Notes: generated by a model from the sequence alone, not told the origin. DNA of 5,296 nt from Candidatus Rifleibacteriota bacterium (GCA_029564115.1 JAKQQP010000129.1:1-5296); one strand, 5' to 3'. Counted from the stretch's first letter, positions 1-5,063 are shown. Program-made: numbers and translations.

Positions 1-2
1 TG

Positions 3-392
3 GTTATGGGTTGCTCGGCTCTTTTCGCCGGAATGATGCCGGCCGCCGAAGAAATGAAAGCTTTTGACGTCATTGTCGACAAGGCAATGACCGCTTACAA
101 TGACGGCGATTCAAAGGCCTTTTATGCTGATTTTGCTGTAATGATGGCTGCTATCTGTACCCCTGAGGCTTTCAAGGCCCTGTATGTCGACAGCTATATG
201 AAAATCTTCGGCAAATACGTCTCAAGAACTGTTATTGAAGCCGAAACCGTCATTGTACCGGATGTTCCGAACGGCCTTCTGGTTTATGAAGCCAAATTCG
301 AAAAGAACGAAAAAGTAAAACTCTCTGTGAACCTTTTCAAAGAAAACGGTGCCTGGAAACTCCAGCAGGTAAGCATTCAGGCTATGCCCTGA
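3..392 (+). CDS. Exported NTF2-like small protein (DUF3887/DUF4019 type), 5' end outside window
   Basis: The reading frame is open to the left edge and closes with TGA at 390-392. An ATG at 6 exists, but the first visible residues (VMGCSALFAGMMPAAEEM) look like the end of a signal peptide, so the true start is probably upstream. VMGC could be a lipobox, or a signal peptidase I site could lie near MPAAEE; I cannot decide between them. The mature part is about 115 residues. An amphipathic N-terminal helix region (FDVIVDKAMTAYNDGD) is followed by a Phe/Tyr-rich segment, FGKYVS, and paired beta-strand-like stretches (LLVYEAKFEKNEKVKL, then KENGAWKLQQVSIQ). This is the pattern of NTF2-like domains such as DUF3887/DUF4019, small cone-shaped folds found in many secreted proteins of unknown role. 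The family call is by pattern only and no biochemical function can be assigned. A terminator follows within 21 bases, so this is the last gene of its transcript. Confidence 0.7.
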   Translation, partial: VMGCSALFAGMMPAAEEMKAFDVIVDKAMTAYNDGDSKAFYADFAVMMAAICTPEAFKALYVDSYMKIFGKYVSRTVIEAETVIVPDVPNGLLVYEAKFEKNEKVKLSVNLFKENGAWKLQQVSIQAMP

Positions 393-412
393 CCGCCGTT
401 TACGCCTTTCAG

Positions 413-440
413 AACCGTCCTGGCAGCAGGGCGGTTTTTT
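413..440 (+). terminator. Rho-independent terminator of the NTF2-like gene
   Basis: AACCGTCCTG at 413-422 pairs with CAGGGCGGTT at 427-436 around the loop GCAG. This is a 10-bp stem with one G-T wobble, running directly into six T residues at 435-440. Its position just after the stop at 392 and its rightward T-run make it the end of the first gene's transcript. Confidence 0.88.
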
Positions 441-449
441 ATTTGCGCT

Positions 450-478
450 AAAAAAAAGAATCCGGGATTATTCCCGGA
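450..478 (-). terminator. Leftward intrinsic terminator without an obvious gene
   Basis: A perfect 7-bp stem (TCCGGGA at 461-467 with TCCCGGA at 472-478, loop TTAT) is flanked on its left by TTCTTTTTTTT as read on the minus strand. No T-run follows it on the plus strand, so it should act on leftward transcription only. It sits tail to tail with the rightward terminator at 413-440. I see no convincing minus-strand gene in the following 500 bases for it to serve. It may end a small RNA, end antisense transcription from the palindromic region, or be left over from a lost gene. Confidence 0.65.
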
Positions 479-531
479 CTGAAAAATAAGGAGGCAAACA
501 AATCCATAACCCTTTTCGACCGCAAATGAAG

Positions 532-545
532 TTTCGTTAACGAAA
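532..545. repeat. Perfect 14-bp palindrome TTTCGTTAACGAAA
   Basis: The 14 bases are identical to their own reverse complement, centred on GTTAAC. A gap-free palindrome of this size is better suited to binding a dimeric protein than to forming an RNA hairpin. No gene start lies close by, so a role as an operator is only a possibility. Confidence 0.6.
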
Positions 546-612
546 AAATACCCGACAAACGCGTACAAACTCAGACATTCACAACCGACGAAAAGCACGA
601 AAAATCTCAGGC

Positions 613-626
613 GTCTGCCGGCAGAC
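613..626. repeat. Perfect 14-bp palindrome GTCTGCCGGCAGAC
   Basis: This second perfect 14-bp palindrome lies 67 bases after the one at 532-545 and has an unrelated sequence. As RNA it could form a 5-bp stem with a CCGG loop, followed by an A-rich stretch (627-640), so it does not look like a rightward terminator. Its function is unknown. Confidence 0.6.
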
Positions 627-693
627 AAAAAATAATTAAAAATATTTTTCCCGCAGCAATAAAATAATTGGGTGAGAAATTTTTCCCTGTTAT

Positions 694-722
694 TTTTCAG
701 CCAAATGATTGGATGCTGAAAA
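694..722. repeat. Hairpin with an 8-bp perfect outer stem
   Basis: TTTTCAGC at 694-701 is the exact reverse complement of GCTGAAAA at 715-722. Inside the 13-base loop, CAA and TTG can extend the pairing. No T-run of terminator quality follows on either strand. It may be the left part of the structured block that continues to about 936. Confidence 0.5.
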
Positions 723-781
723 TTTCCTTTGTGTGCTATGCAAAAACTCGTTGAAAATTACCATGGGCATGCGCATAGAGA

Positions 782-846
782 AGCCGGGATTACTTTTTCG
801 TAAGCTTATGAGCGAAGCGAATCGCTGGAGAAAAAGTAACCCGGCT
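782..846. repeat. Long inverted repeat (17-bp stem, one bulge) with nested inner stem
   Basis: AGCCGGG at 782-788 pairs with CCCGGCT at 840-846. After a single bulged A at 789, TTACTTTTTC at 790-799 pairs with GAAAAAGTAA at 830-839. Within the 30-base interior, AGCGA at 811-815 pairs with TCGCT at 822-826. The result is a long hairpin with a second stem in its loop. Shorter symmetric pieces follow (CCGAATCGG at 861-869 and GTATTCAATAC at 876-886). Possible identities are a degenerate MITE or REP-like element or a structured RNA. It is not a simple terminator, since no T-run follows on either side. Confidence 0.6.
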
Positions 847-920
847 GATAGGCTGCGCCGCCGAATCGGTGAAAAGTATTCAATACGCTCTTGTAGTTTT
901 GTTGCCATTACATAAATCTG

Positions 921-950
921 CACAAACTGGTTTGTGAATCGGTATATAAT
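921..950 (+). promoter_or_regulatory. Promoter with operator-like inverted repeat upstream of the 983 gene
   Basis: TATAAT at 945-950 is a consensus -10 box 33 bases before the start codon. No good -35 hexamer is present at the usual distance. In its place sits CACAAAC-TG-GTTTGTG at 921-936, a 7-bp perfect inverted repeat with a 2-base centre. A weak -35 combined with a dyad there fits either an activator-dependent promoter or a repressor that covers the -35 region. Which applies cannot be told from sequence, and no regulator gene is adjacent. Confidence 0.6.
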
Positions 951-982
951 TAATTCGAAAAAAATGTTGCGGGAGAAACCCG

Positions 983-1807
983 ATGGAAAAACTCTTTTTA
1001 TTTGAAGACGACCTGATCACAGATCTGAGCGAAGATCAGTCGCCCGGGCACCTCGATCAGATCGAACTGTTTTATGAAGATACCGACAGCCTTTTCGACT
1101 CGATCTCAGATGTCATTGCCGACAGTCAGCTGGCAGTGACCTTTGCTTCGGTGCGTGCAGAACAGTTTCCCGCACCCGCCGACCAGGCGAAAGGCTGGCT
1201 GCTGCACTGGCCCGATCAACAGAAAGGCCTGACCTGCGTCGTTAGCAGCGATGGCAATGGGCAGCAGAGCTCGCTGGTGGCGGTTTTTCCCTTTTTTAAC
1301 GACGGAATTCAGTATCATTGCCGCGTTAACAACGTGCGCCGTTTTGCCAGCCGGTTTGAAGCACAGATCGATGCTCTGGTTGGCGATGATGAGCTGCTGT
1401 CGCTGACTTTTTATGATTGCCATTACCTCTCTGACCGCAATGTTTACCGTAAAAATGCTGCATATCGCTTTGTGCTGCGATCTTTTGCCTATCACTTTAA
1501 CCAGCAGTCGCCCGCTGACAGCGAATTTTTTTCTGCGGTCTTCAATCGTGAAGACCTCGGCGCCGACCATTACGAAATTCAGGGGCCTGTGCGCAGGGTC
1601 GAAGAGATTGCCGGGCCGTTTCTTGGGCAGAAAGCCTGGAATGTTCATGTTGTGATTGCCAACTCTGAAGACGGCGAAGAACTGCTGCTGCCGGTAATTA
1701 TCACGGCCCGCCTTCTTGGTCGCGGGGTTTTACCGCAGCCGGGCGATTCAATTCAGGCCCTGATCTGGTTGCAGGGGCATCTCTGGGGTAATGAAGAAGG
1801 TTCCTGA
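983..1807 (+). CDS. Unrecognised 274-residue protein, first gene of a pair with a glycosyltransferase
   Basis: The ATG at 983 is preceded by GGGAG at 971-975 with a 7-base spacer and by a TATAAT box, so both start and promoter are well supported. The protein is probably cytoplasmic: there is no signal peptide or clear membrane span. The first 50 residues are strongly acidic (for example FEDD, FYEDTDSLFD). The middle (about 95-175) is rich in aromatic residues and contains FYDCHYLSDRNVYR. The last part (about 202-268) alternates hydrophobic and polar residues in strands (WNVHVVIAN, LLLPVIITARLL) and ends in GDSIQALIWLQGHLWG. That end resembles a small beta-barrel or OB-like domain, but this is only an impression. 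I do not recognise the family and assign no function. The stop lies 10 bases before the likely start of the glycosyltransferase gene, so the two are probably co-transcribed and translationally coupled. Confidence 0.85.
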   Translation: MEKLFLFEDDLITDLSEDQSPGHLDQIELFYEDTDSLFDSISDVIADSQLAVTFASVRAEQFPAPADQAKGWLLHWPDQQKGLTCVVSSDGNGQQSSLVAVFPFFNDGIQYHCRVNNVRRFASRFEAQIDALVGDDELLSLTFYDCHYLSDRNVYRKNAAYRFVLRSFAYHFNQQSPADSEFFSAVFNREDLGADHYEIQGPVRRVEEIAGPFLGQKAWNVHVVIANSEDGEELLLPVIITARLLGRGVLPQPGDSIQALIWLQGHLWGNEEGS

Positions 1808-1817
1808 GGTTTATCAG

Positions 1818-2528
1818 ATGCTTTTATCGGTTATTATTCCGGCTTTCAATGAAGCAGAAAACATTGCGGCCTGTATTGCCAGCGTGAATTCAGCTCTGGC
1901 CGACCTGCGCCAGAATGCCGAAATTATCGTTGTCGACAACGATTCAACCGATCATACACCCGACATCGCCGCCGCCATGGGCTGTCGCGTCGTGCATGAA
2001 CCCTTCAGGCAGATCGCGCGGGCGCGTAACGCCGGGGCAAAGGCCGCACAGGGCAGATATCTGATTTTTCTCGATGCTGACACAGTTTTGTCAGCCCCTT
2101 TACTCAAAGAAGCTCTCAGATTGATGCAGACCGGCAGGGTTGCCGGCGGCGGTGCCATGGTTGAATTTGCCGCTGCGACTGGTTTTTTTGCCAGAGTTCT
2201 TTTGCGCTTCTGGCAGGCTGTTTCGCGAGGTGCGCGTTATGCCGCCGGTTGCTTCATCTTCTGCACTGCCGAATCTTTTAGAAGGGTGGGGGGATTCGAT
2301 GAAAAAGTCTATGCGTCTGAAGAAATCGGTTTTTCAAGACGCATGCGCGCCGCCGCCATCAGAAACGGTCAGAAATTCGTGATCATCGACCAGCCTGGCG
2401 TCAAAACCTCGACCCGAAAAAACCAGCAGATCGGCCGCATGGTTCTTACAATGGTGATTATCGCAATTTTCCCGCCAGCGGTCAGATTCAGAGCTCTCTG
2501 CTTCTTCTGGTACAACTGCCGGGTATAG
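1818..2528 (+). CDS. Family 2 (GT-A fold) glycosyltransferase
   Basis: Predicted inverting glycosyltransferase that transfers sugar from a nucleotide-sugar donor at the inner face of the membrane; acceptor and sugar cannot be read from sequence. I chose the ATG at 1818 (236 residues) because it follows TGAGG with good spacing and gives MLLSVIIPAFNEAENI, the canonical N-terminal strand of the family. An in-frame ATG at 1791 would overlap the previous gene by 17 bases and lacks a good ribosome site. Visible motifs are VVDNDSTDHT (residues 38-47, nucleotide binding), the metal-binding DAD in FLDADT (residues 86-88), GGFDE (158-162) and EEIGFSRRMR (168-177, the acidic catalytic-base region). A hydrophobic segment near 207-222 (MVLTMVIIAIFPPAV) may hold the enzyme to the membrane. 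Length is normal for compact single-domain members. It follows the unknown gene ending at 1807, and that pairing may point to cell-surface polysaccharide or lipid glycosylation; this last point is inference. Confidence 0.92.
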   Translation: MLLSVIIPAFNEAENIAACIASVNSALADLRQNAEIIVVDNDSTDHTPDIAAAMGCRVVHEPFRQIARARNAGAKAAQGRYLIFLDADTVLSAPLLKEALRLMQTGRVAGGGAMVEFAAATGFFARVLLRFWQAVSRGARYAAGCFIFCTAESFRRVGGFDEKVYASEEIGFSRRMRAAAIRNGQKFVIIDQPGVKTSTRKNQQIGRMVLTMVIIAIFPPAVRFRALCFFWYNCRV

Positions 2529-2550
2529 TGATGGTCTGCTACATTACCAT

Positions 2551-2567
2551 TGCCGACTCTGTCGGTA
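2551..2567. repeat. Small hairpin between the glycosyltransferase and the next promoter
   Basis: TGCCGAC at 2551-2557 pairs with GTCGGTA at 2561-2567 around TCT, giving 7 bp with one G-T pair. No T-run follows, so it is at most a weak terminator for the gene ending at 2528. It lies 5 bases before the -35 box of the next promoter and could equally be a regulator-binding dyad. Confidence 0.35.
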
Positions 2568-2571
2568 CACC

Positions 2572-2600
2572 TTGACGGTTGTTTGATTGATTCTTACAAT
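2572..2600 (+). promoter_or_regulatory. Strong sigma70-like promoter for the DUF4105-like gene
   Basis: TTGACG at 2572-2577 and TACAAT at 2595-2600 are separated by exactly 17 bases, each one mismatch from consensus. The start codon at 2640 is about 33 bases beyond the expected transcription start. This makes the exported-protein gene an independent unit rather than part of the glycosyltransferase transcript. Confidence 0.75.
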
Positions 2601-2639
2601 TATTGATCATCTCTAAATTTGATGTCTGAGGATGTAAAA

Positions 2640-3740
2640 ATGAAAAATCGAACCGGCAGATCAGTTCAGCTTATAATTGCTCTGGTATTTTTGTTCGCGA
2701 GTTTTGTTGCACCGGTAAGTGCCGCTTCTTACGCGGTTAACTATAACCTGAACGGCGTTCTTGCCATTCAGGAAAATGTACCCTGTCTTTATACCTCTGA
2801 TGGCCGGGCCTTTAAGTTGATCATGAGTCTCGACAAAGCCAAAAAGCTTGACGGCAAGACCGTAAAAGTGCAGGGCAAAGTCGCAAAAGCTGACGAACTC
2901 GACACGATGAAGGTCAAAAAAATCACCGAGATTTCGCCAAAGGAATTCGAAGTTCCTGAAGCCGAACACGAGGCCTATCAGCGCCCGGCCAAACTGGTGG
3001 CAGAAAACAAGGGTATTTTCAAAGTCGCCAACGTCAGATGGAACATCCATCAGGACCCCTCAACAAAAGACCTCAAGGCAATTCACACCTGGGAAACCGT
3101 AACGATCAACCCCGAAAAGCTTCTGCGTGCCTATATGATCGTTAAGCCTTTCGCCCCCAAGTTCCTGGCTGCTCACACCCTTCTGGCCTTCACCTTTGCT
3201 CCCGGTGGCGCTGTTGCCGGCAACGGTGAAGAAACCGAAACAATCGTTCTTACTATCGAAGCTTACAAAAAAATCGGCCAGACCTACGGTCTGCTGAAAA
3301 CCATGAAAAAAGAATTCGACATCGTCTGGATTCTCGCCAGCCTTCGCAACTATGCCGGTCTGAACATAAATTTTAACGCCGATACCGATAATGCTCTCGA
3401 TGTCTATCCGATTAACTTTACCCTTGAGCAGTCAAAGGCTCTGCTGGCCGAGACCATCCGCCAGGCTTGTGTTAACCGTAAGGGCGAGTATTACCACACC
3501 ATCAGAAACAACTGCACCAACAACGTGGTAATTCTTCTCAACAGCGCCCTGCCGAAAGAACGCCAGGTAAAACTCTGGGCGATTCCGAGTTTCATTTACA
3601 ACCCGAAAGCCACCATGCCTCTGTCAGTTATCAAGACCCTCAAGAAAAAAGAAATTCTCAGCGACAAAGCCGCCACCATCAACCGAGAAACCTTCGACAA
3701 ATACGTAAACGGCGCCGCCAGCAAAGCCGCCAAAAAATAA
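2640..3740 (+). CDS. Exported protein with DUF4105-like domain
   Basis: The ATG at 2640 follows TGAGGA (2627-2632) at ideal distance and opens directly into a Sec signal peptide: basic MKNRTGR, a hydrophobic core to about residue 23, and a probable cut after PVSA at residue 28. In-frame starts at 2619 (TTG) and 2622 (ATG) would only add a charged extension. The mature protein is about 338 residues and should act in the periplasm or outside the cell. Residues 31-98 look like a small beta-barrel (LNGVLAIQENVPCLY, then GKTVKVQGKVAKADEL), reminiscent of OB-fold periplasmic modules. Residues about 130-305 resemble DUF4105: NVRWNIHQDP, then AAHTLLAFTFAPGG (His179), then EYYHTIRNNCTNNVVILL (His286, Cys292). 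The order His, then Cys in an N-C-T motif, recalls circularly permuted papain-like enzymes of the NlpC/P60-LRAT-YiiX group, so a hydrolase or acyltransferase role is possible but unproven. The C-terminus is Lys/Ala-rich. It has its own promoter and terminator. Confidence 0.85.
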   Translation: MKNRTGRSVQLIIALVFLFASFVAPVSAASYAVNYNLNGVLAIQENVPCLYTSDGRAFKLIMSLDKAKKLDGKTVKVQGKVAKADELDTMKVKKITEISPKEFEVPEAEHEAYQRPAKLVAENKGIFKVANVRWNIHQDPSTKDLKAIHTWETVTINPEKLLRAYMIVKPFAPKFLAAHTLLAFTFAPGGAVAGNGEETETIVLTIEAYKKIGQTYGLLKTMKKEFDIVWILASLRNYAGLNINFNADTDNALDVYPINFTLEQSKALLAETIRQACVNRKGEYYHTIRNNCTNNVVILLNSALPKERQVKLWAIPSFIYNPKATMPLSVIKTLKKKEILSDKAATINRETFDKYVNGAASKAAKK

Positions 3741-3763
3741 ATCCTCTGATAACGACCAGATAA

Positions 3764-3800
3764 ACCGGGGCCCCGCAATGCGGGGCCCCCGGTCTGTTTC
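3764..3800 (+). terminator. GC-rich hairpin terminator after the DUF4105-like gene
   Basis: ACCGGGGCCCCGC at 3764-3776 pairs with 3780-3793 around the loop AAT, giving a 13-bp stem with one bulged C. The tail is CTGTTTC rather than a pure T-run. The very stable stem, 24 bases after the stop codon and before an independent promoter, supports termination. The tail suggests it may be less than fully efficient or may mainly protect the 3' end. Confidence 0.75.
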
Positions 3801-3863
3801 AGGGCTCTAAAAGTTGATTCACTTAGGATAGGTAGCATTTCCTTTTAAATTATGGCAAATAGT

Positions 3864-3892
3864 TTGACGAATATACCTTTTTTTGATATATT
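3864..3892 (+). promoter_or_regulatory. Promoter of the toxin-antitoxin operon
   Basis: TTGACG at 3864-3869 and TATATT at 3887-3892 are 17 bases apart, a near-consensus pair. AATATA at 3870-3875 and TATATT at 3887-3892 form an inverted repeat that spans the spacer and the -10 box. A second imperfect dyad, TGCTATATATTACA (3903-3916), lies between the -10 box and the ribosome site. Either could be the operator for the XRE antitoxin, which usually represses its own operon. The assignment is inferred from position. Confidence 0.75.
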
Positions 3893-3927
3893 TATGTTTG
3901 GATGCTATATATTACAGAGGTTAATAC

Positions 3928-4197
3928 ATGACCGAAGTAACATTTTCCGGAAAAGCGGCGAAACAGGCGGCGAAGCTCCCTGAAAAGATACGAGAAGTAT
4001 TGAGGGCTCTGGTTAAAGATATCATTCATCAGGGTCCTGTGCGTGGAAACTGGCCGCATTACAGCAAATTAGGCACTGGAGAACACCATTGCCATCTTAA
4101 AGCTGGCCGACCGACCTACGTTGCCATATGGAAAGTGATCGACAAAAACGTCGTTAAGATCGTATATGCCGGCACGCATGAAAACGCCGACTATTAG
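3928..4197 (+). CDS. RelE/HigB-like toxin of a type II toxin-antitoxin system
   Basis: This 89-residue basic protein starts at an ATG preceded by AGAGG (3916-3920) with a 7-base spacer. Proteins of this superfamily are mostly ribosome-dependent mRNA endonucleases that stop translation when the antitoxin is lost. Helical N-terminal part: KAAKQAAKLPEKIREVLRALVKDI (residues 10-32, given here only as a region). It is followed by GPVRGNWPHYSKLG, the strand region with HHCHLK at 53-58 and YVAIWKV at 64-70, and the C-terminal YAGTHENADY. The YSKLG...HCHL...GTHENxxY pattern matches a RelE/ParE-superfamily subgroup that I associate with a downstream XRE antitoxin, exactly the arrangement here. Active-site residues cannot be fixed without a structure; the His cluster and the C-terminal Tyr are candidates. 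The toxin-first order is HigBA-like. It appears intact. Confidence 0.87.
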   Translation: MTEVTFSGKAAKQAAKLPEKIREVLRALVKDIIHQGPVRGNWPHYSKLGTGEHHCHLKAGRPTYVAIWKVIDKNVVKIVYAGTHENADY

Positions 4198-4223
4198 ACA
4201 AATAAAACAGGAGAATAAATAAT

Positions 4224-4559
4224 ATGCTGCCAAATAGCAATCTGATGAGCGTTAAGTTTCGTGTTCCGGCCAGGAAACTTGAAGATATCAAAAACGTGGT
4301 TGTCGCGCTTGGTGGGCAAGTCGAAGAAGAAGCTGATGACAGCGTTGCTTGGGAAGAAGTTCTTCCGGACAATCAGCCGGGAAAAATACTGCGTGGCTTG
4401 CGTTATCGTGATGGTAAATCGCAAAAATGGCTTGCAGAACAGCTTGGATTGAAACAGCCGAATATTTCTGCAATGGAAAAAGGCGATAGACCAATAGGAA
4501 AAGCCCTTGCAAAAAAGCTTGGCGAGCTTTTTAATGTTGCATATAAGGTATTTCTGTAA
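4224..4559 (+). CDS. XRE-family (HigA-like) antitoxin
   Basis: This gene lies 26 bases after the toxin and is led by AGGAGA (4209-4214), so it shares the toxin's promoter but has a strong ribosome site of its own. That fits the need for excess antitoxin. The product is 111 residues. Residues about 9-50 form an acidic N-terminal segment (KFRVPARKLEDI, then QVEEEADDSVAWEEVLPD), probably the part that binds the toxin. Residues about 54-108 form a helix-turn-helix of the XRE/Cro-CI type: KILRGLRYRDGKSQKWLAEQ, then LGLKQPNISAMEKGDRPIGK with the recognition helix near QPNISAME. It ends with FNVAYKVFL. The expected role is neutralising the toxin and repressing the operon with the toxin as co-repressor. 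An internal ATG at 4245 has a weak ribosome site and is less likely. Confidence 0.9.
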   Translation: MLPNSNLMSVKFRVPARKLEDIKNVVVALGGQVEEEADDSVAWEEVLPDNQPGKILRGLRYRDGKSQKWLAEQLGLKQPNISAMEKGDRPIGKALAKKLGELFNVAYKVFL

Positions 4560-4635
4560 GCTTGATCTCGTTTAACAGCCTATGCCGGAAGAGCAACTGC
4601 TTTACATTCTCAACGAGTCAGTCGAGGTCTTTTTC

Positions 4636-4740
4636 TTATTTAGCGCTTTTCCAGTCGAATGGCAGCAGTTCTGAAAGCTGCAGAACCCTGTTCTCACTGA
4701 TTTTCACTTCGCACTTGGCTTCTTGCGGATTCAGGCTCAT
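4636..4740 (-). CDS. 34-codon ORF overlapping the ribbon-helix-helix gene; IS66-transposase-like C-terminus
   Basis: On the minus strand an ATG at 4740-4738 overlaps the TGA of the upstream gene as ATGA, the classic layout for translational coupling. It has no ribosome site of its own. It encodes 34 residues, beginning MSLNPQEAKCEVKISE and ending RVLQLSELLPFDWKSAK. The end resembles the conserved C-terminal tail of IS66-family transposases (pattern ELLPWNWK, known from the family), so it may be a transposase remnant now read as a short gene. An in-frame TAA lies just upstream of the ATG, so the frame does not extend back. Where a type II antitoxin would normally be followed by its toxin, only this short ORF is found, and it does not resemble RelE, YafQ or ParE. 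Whether it is translated is uncertain. Confidence 0.4.
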   Translation of the reverse strand: MSLNPQEAKCEVKISENRVLQLSELLPFDWKSAK

Positions 4741-5036
4741 TTGTTGCCGTAGTTTTTATCGAACTTTTTGAAGAATTCCTCAGAAGAAACTGGCTCAGAA
4801 AGCCCGATGCCACGGTCGGCATTCTCAATCACTTCGCGTGTCAGTTCGTTTGGCTCATGGCCATATTGGCGGCAAAGCTTACATTCTTCGGTATTCTCAT
4901 TATGTCCTGTCCAGAACGAAACCATTTTTTCAAGCATTTCAGACATGGTTAAGCCGTTCAGACCAGCCAGACCCTTCAACATCCTGTGGGTATGTTCGTT
5001 CACCCGGATCATACTTGTTTTTGCTTCGGATTTCAT
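4737..5036 (-). CDS. Ribbon-helix-helix protein, RelB/ParD-like antitoxin or regulator
   Basis: The start at 5036 (99 residues) is chosen because GAGGTGG (plus-strand 5044-5050) lies 7 bases before the ATG. The open frame extends to 5156 only by running through the palindrome. Residues 6-41 fit a ribbon-helix-helix DNA-binding fold: the strand KTSMIRV, helix EHTHRMLKGLAGL, turn NGLT, helix MSEMLEKMV. Such proteins bind DNA as dimers through the paired strands. Next comes ECKLCRQYGH (Cys52, Cys55, His60), a possible metal or redox site. The tail is REVIENADRGIGLSEPVSSEEFFKKF, which recalls the toxin-binding C-terminus of RelB/ParD-type antitoxins. No adjacent toxin is visible downstream, so it may be an orphan antitoxin or a stand-alone autoregulator. 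It lies convergent to the XRE antitoxin gene. The perfect inverted repeat at 5064-5118, directly upstream, is the natural candidate for its own operator. Confidence 0.8.
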   Translation of the reverse strand: MKSEAKTSMIRVNEHTHRMLKGLAGLNGLTMSEMLEKMVSFWTGHNENTEECKLCRQYGHEPNELTREVIENADRGIGLSEPVSSEEFFKKFDKNYGNK

Positions 5037-5063
5037 TTTTAAACCACCTCTAAAATAAATATA

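Larger units (their letters stand above)
481..982. other. Gene-free, palindrome-rich intergenic region
   Basis: I find no credible protein gene between the first terminator pair and the ATG at 983. A perfect Shine-Dalgarno-like AAGGAGG at 488-494 is followed only by frames that close within about a dozen codons, so it drives nothing visible. The stretch contains the separate symmetric elements listed below and AT-rich runs around 627-690. The overlapping open frames on both strands at about 690-920 share the pattern RKSNP because the DNA there is an inverted repeat. That mirror effect is not evidence of coding. Confidence 0.7.

Noticed and set aside
377..628. Minus-strand open frame of 83 codons
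   Set aside because: It runs through two terminator hairpins and overlaps the end of the NTF2-like gene; no ribosome site and a composition unlike a real protein.
690..923. Open frames on both strands at 690-923 and 709-915
   Set aside because: They mirror each other because the DNA is an inverted repeat (both contain RKSNP), lack good ribosome sites and show no protein-family pattern.
1106..1648. Long minus-strand open frame of 180 codons
   Set aside because: It lies wholly inside the well-supported gene at 983-1807 and shows no recognisable domain; it is an antisense shadow.
1791..1817. Earlier start for the glycosyltransferase
   Set aside because: It would overlap the previous gene by 17 bases and lacks a good ribosome site; the ATG at 1818 has both TGAGG spacing and the canonical family N-terminus.
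4560..4635. IS66 terminal inverted repeat near TGTAAAGCAG (minus strand)
   Set aside because: The GTAA-type end would face the wrong way for an element whose transposase ends at 4636, and no partner end is visible.
4582..4674. Small plus-strand ORF of about 30 codons (MPEEQLLYILNE...)
   Set aside because: No ribosome site, lies antisense to the minus-strand ORF, and no recognisable pattern.
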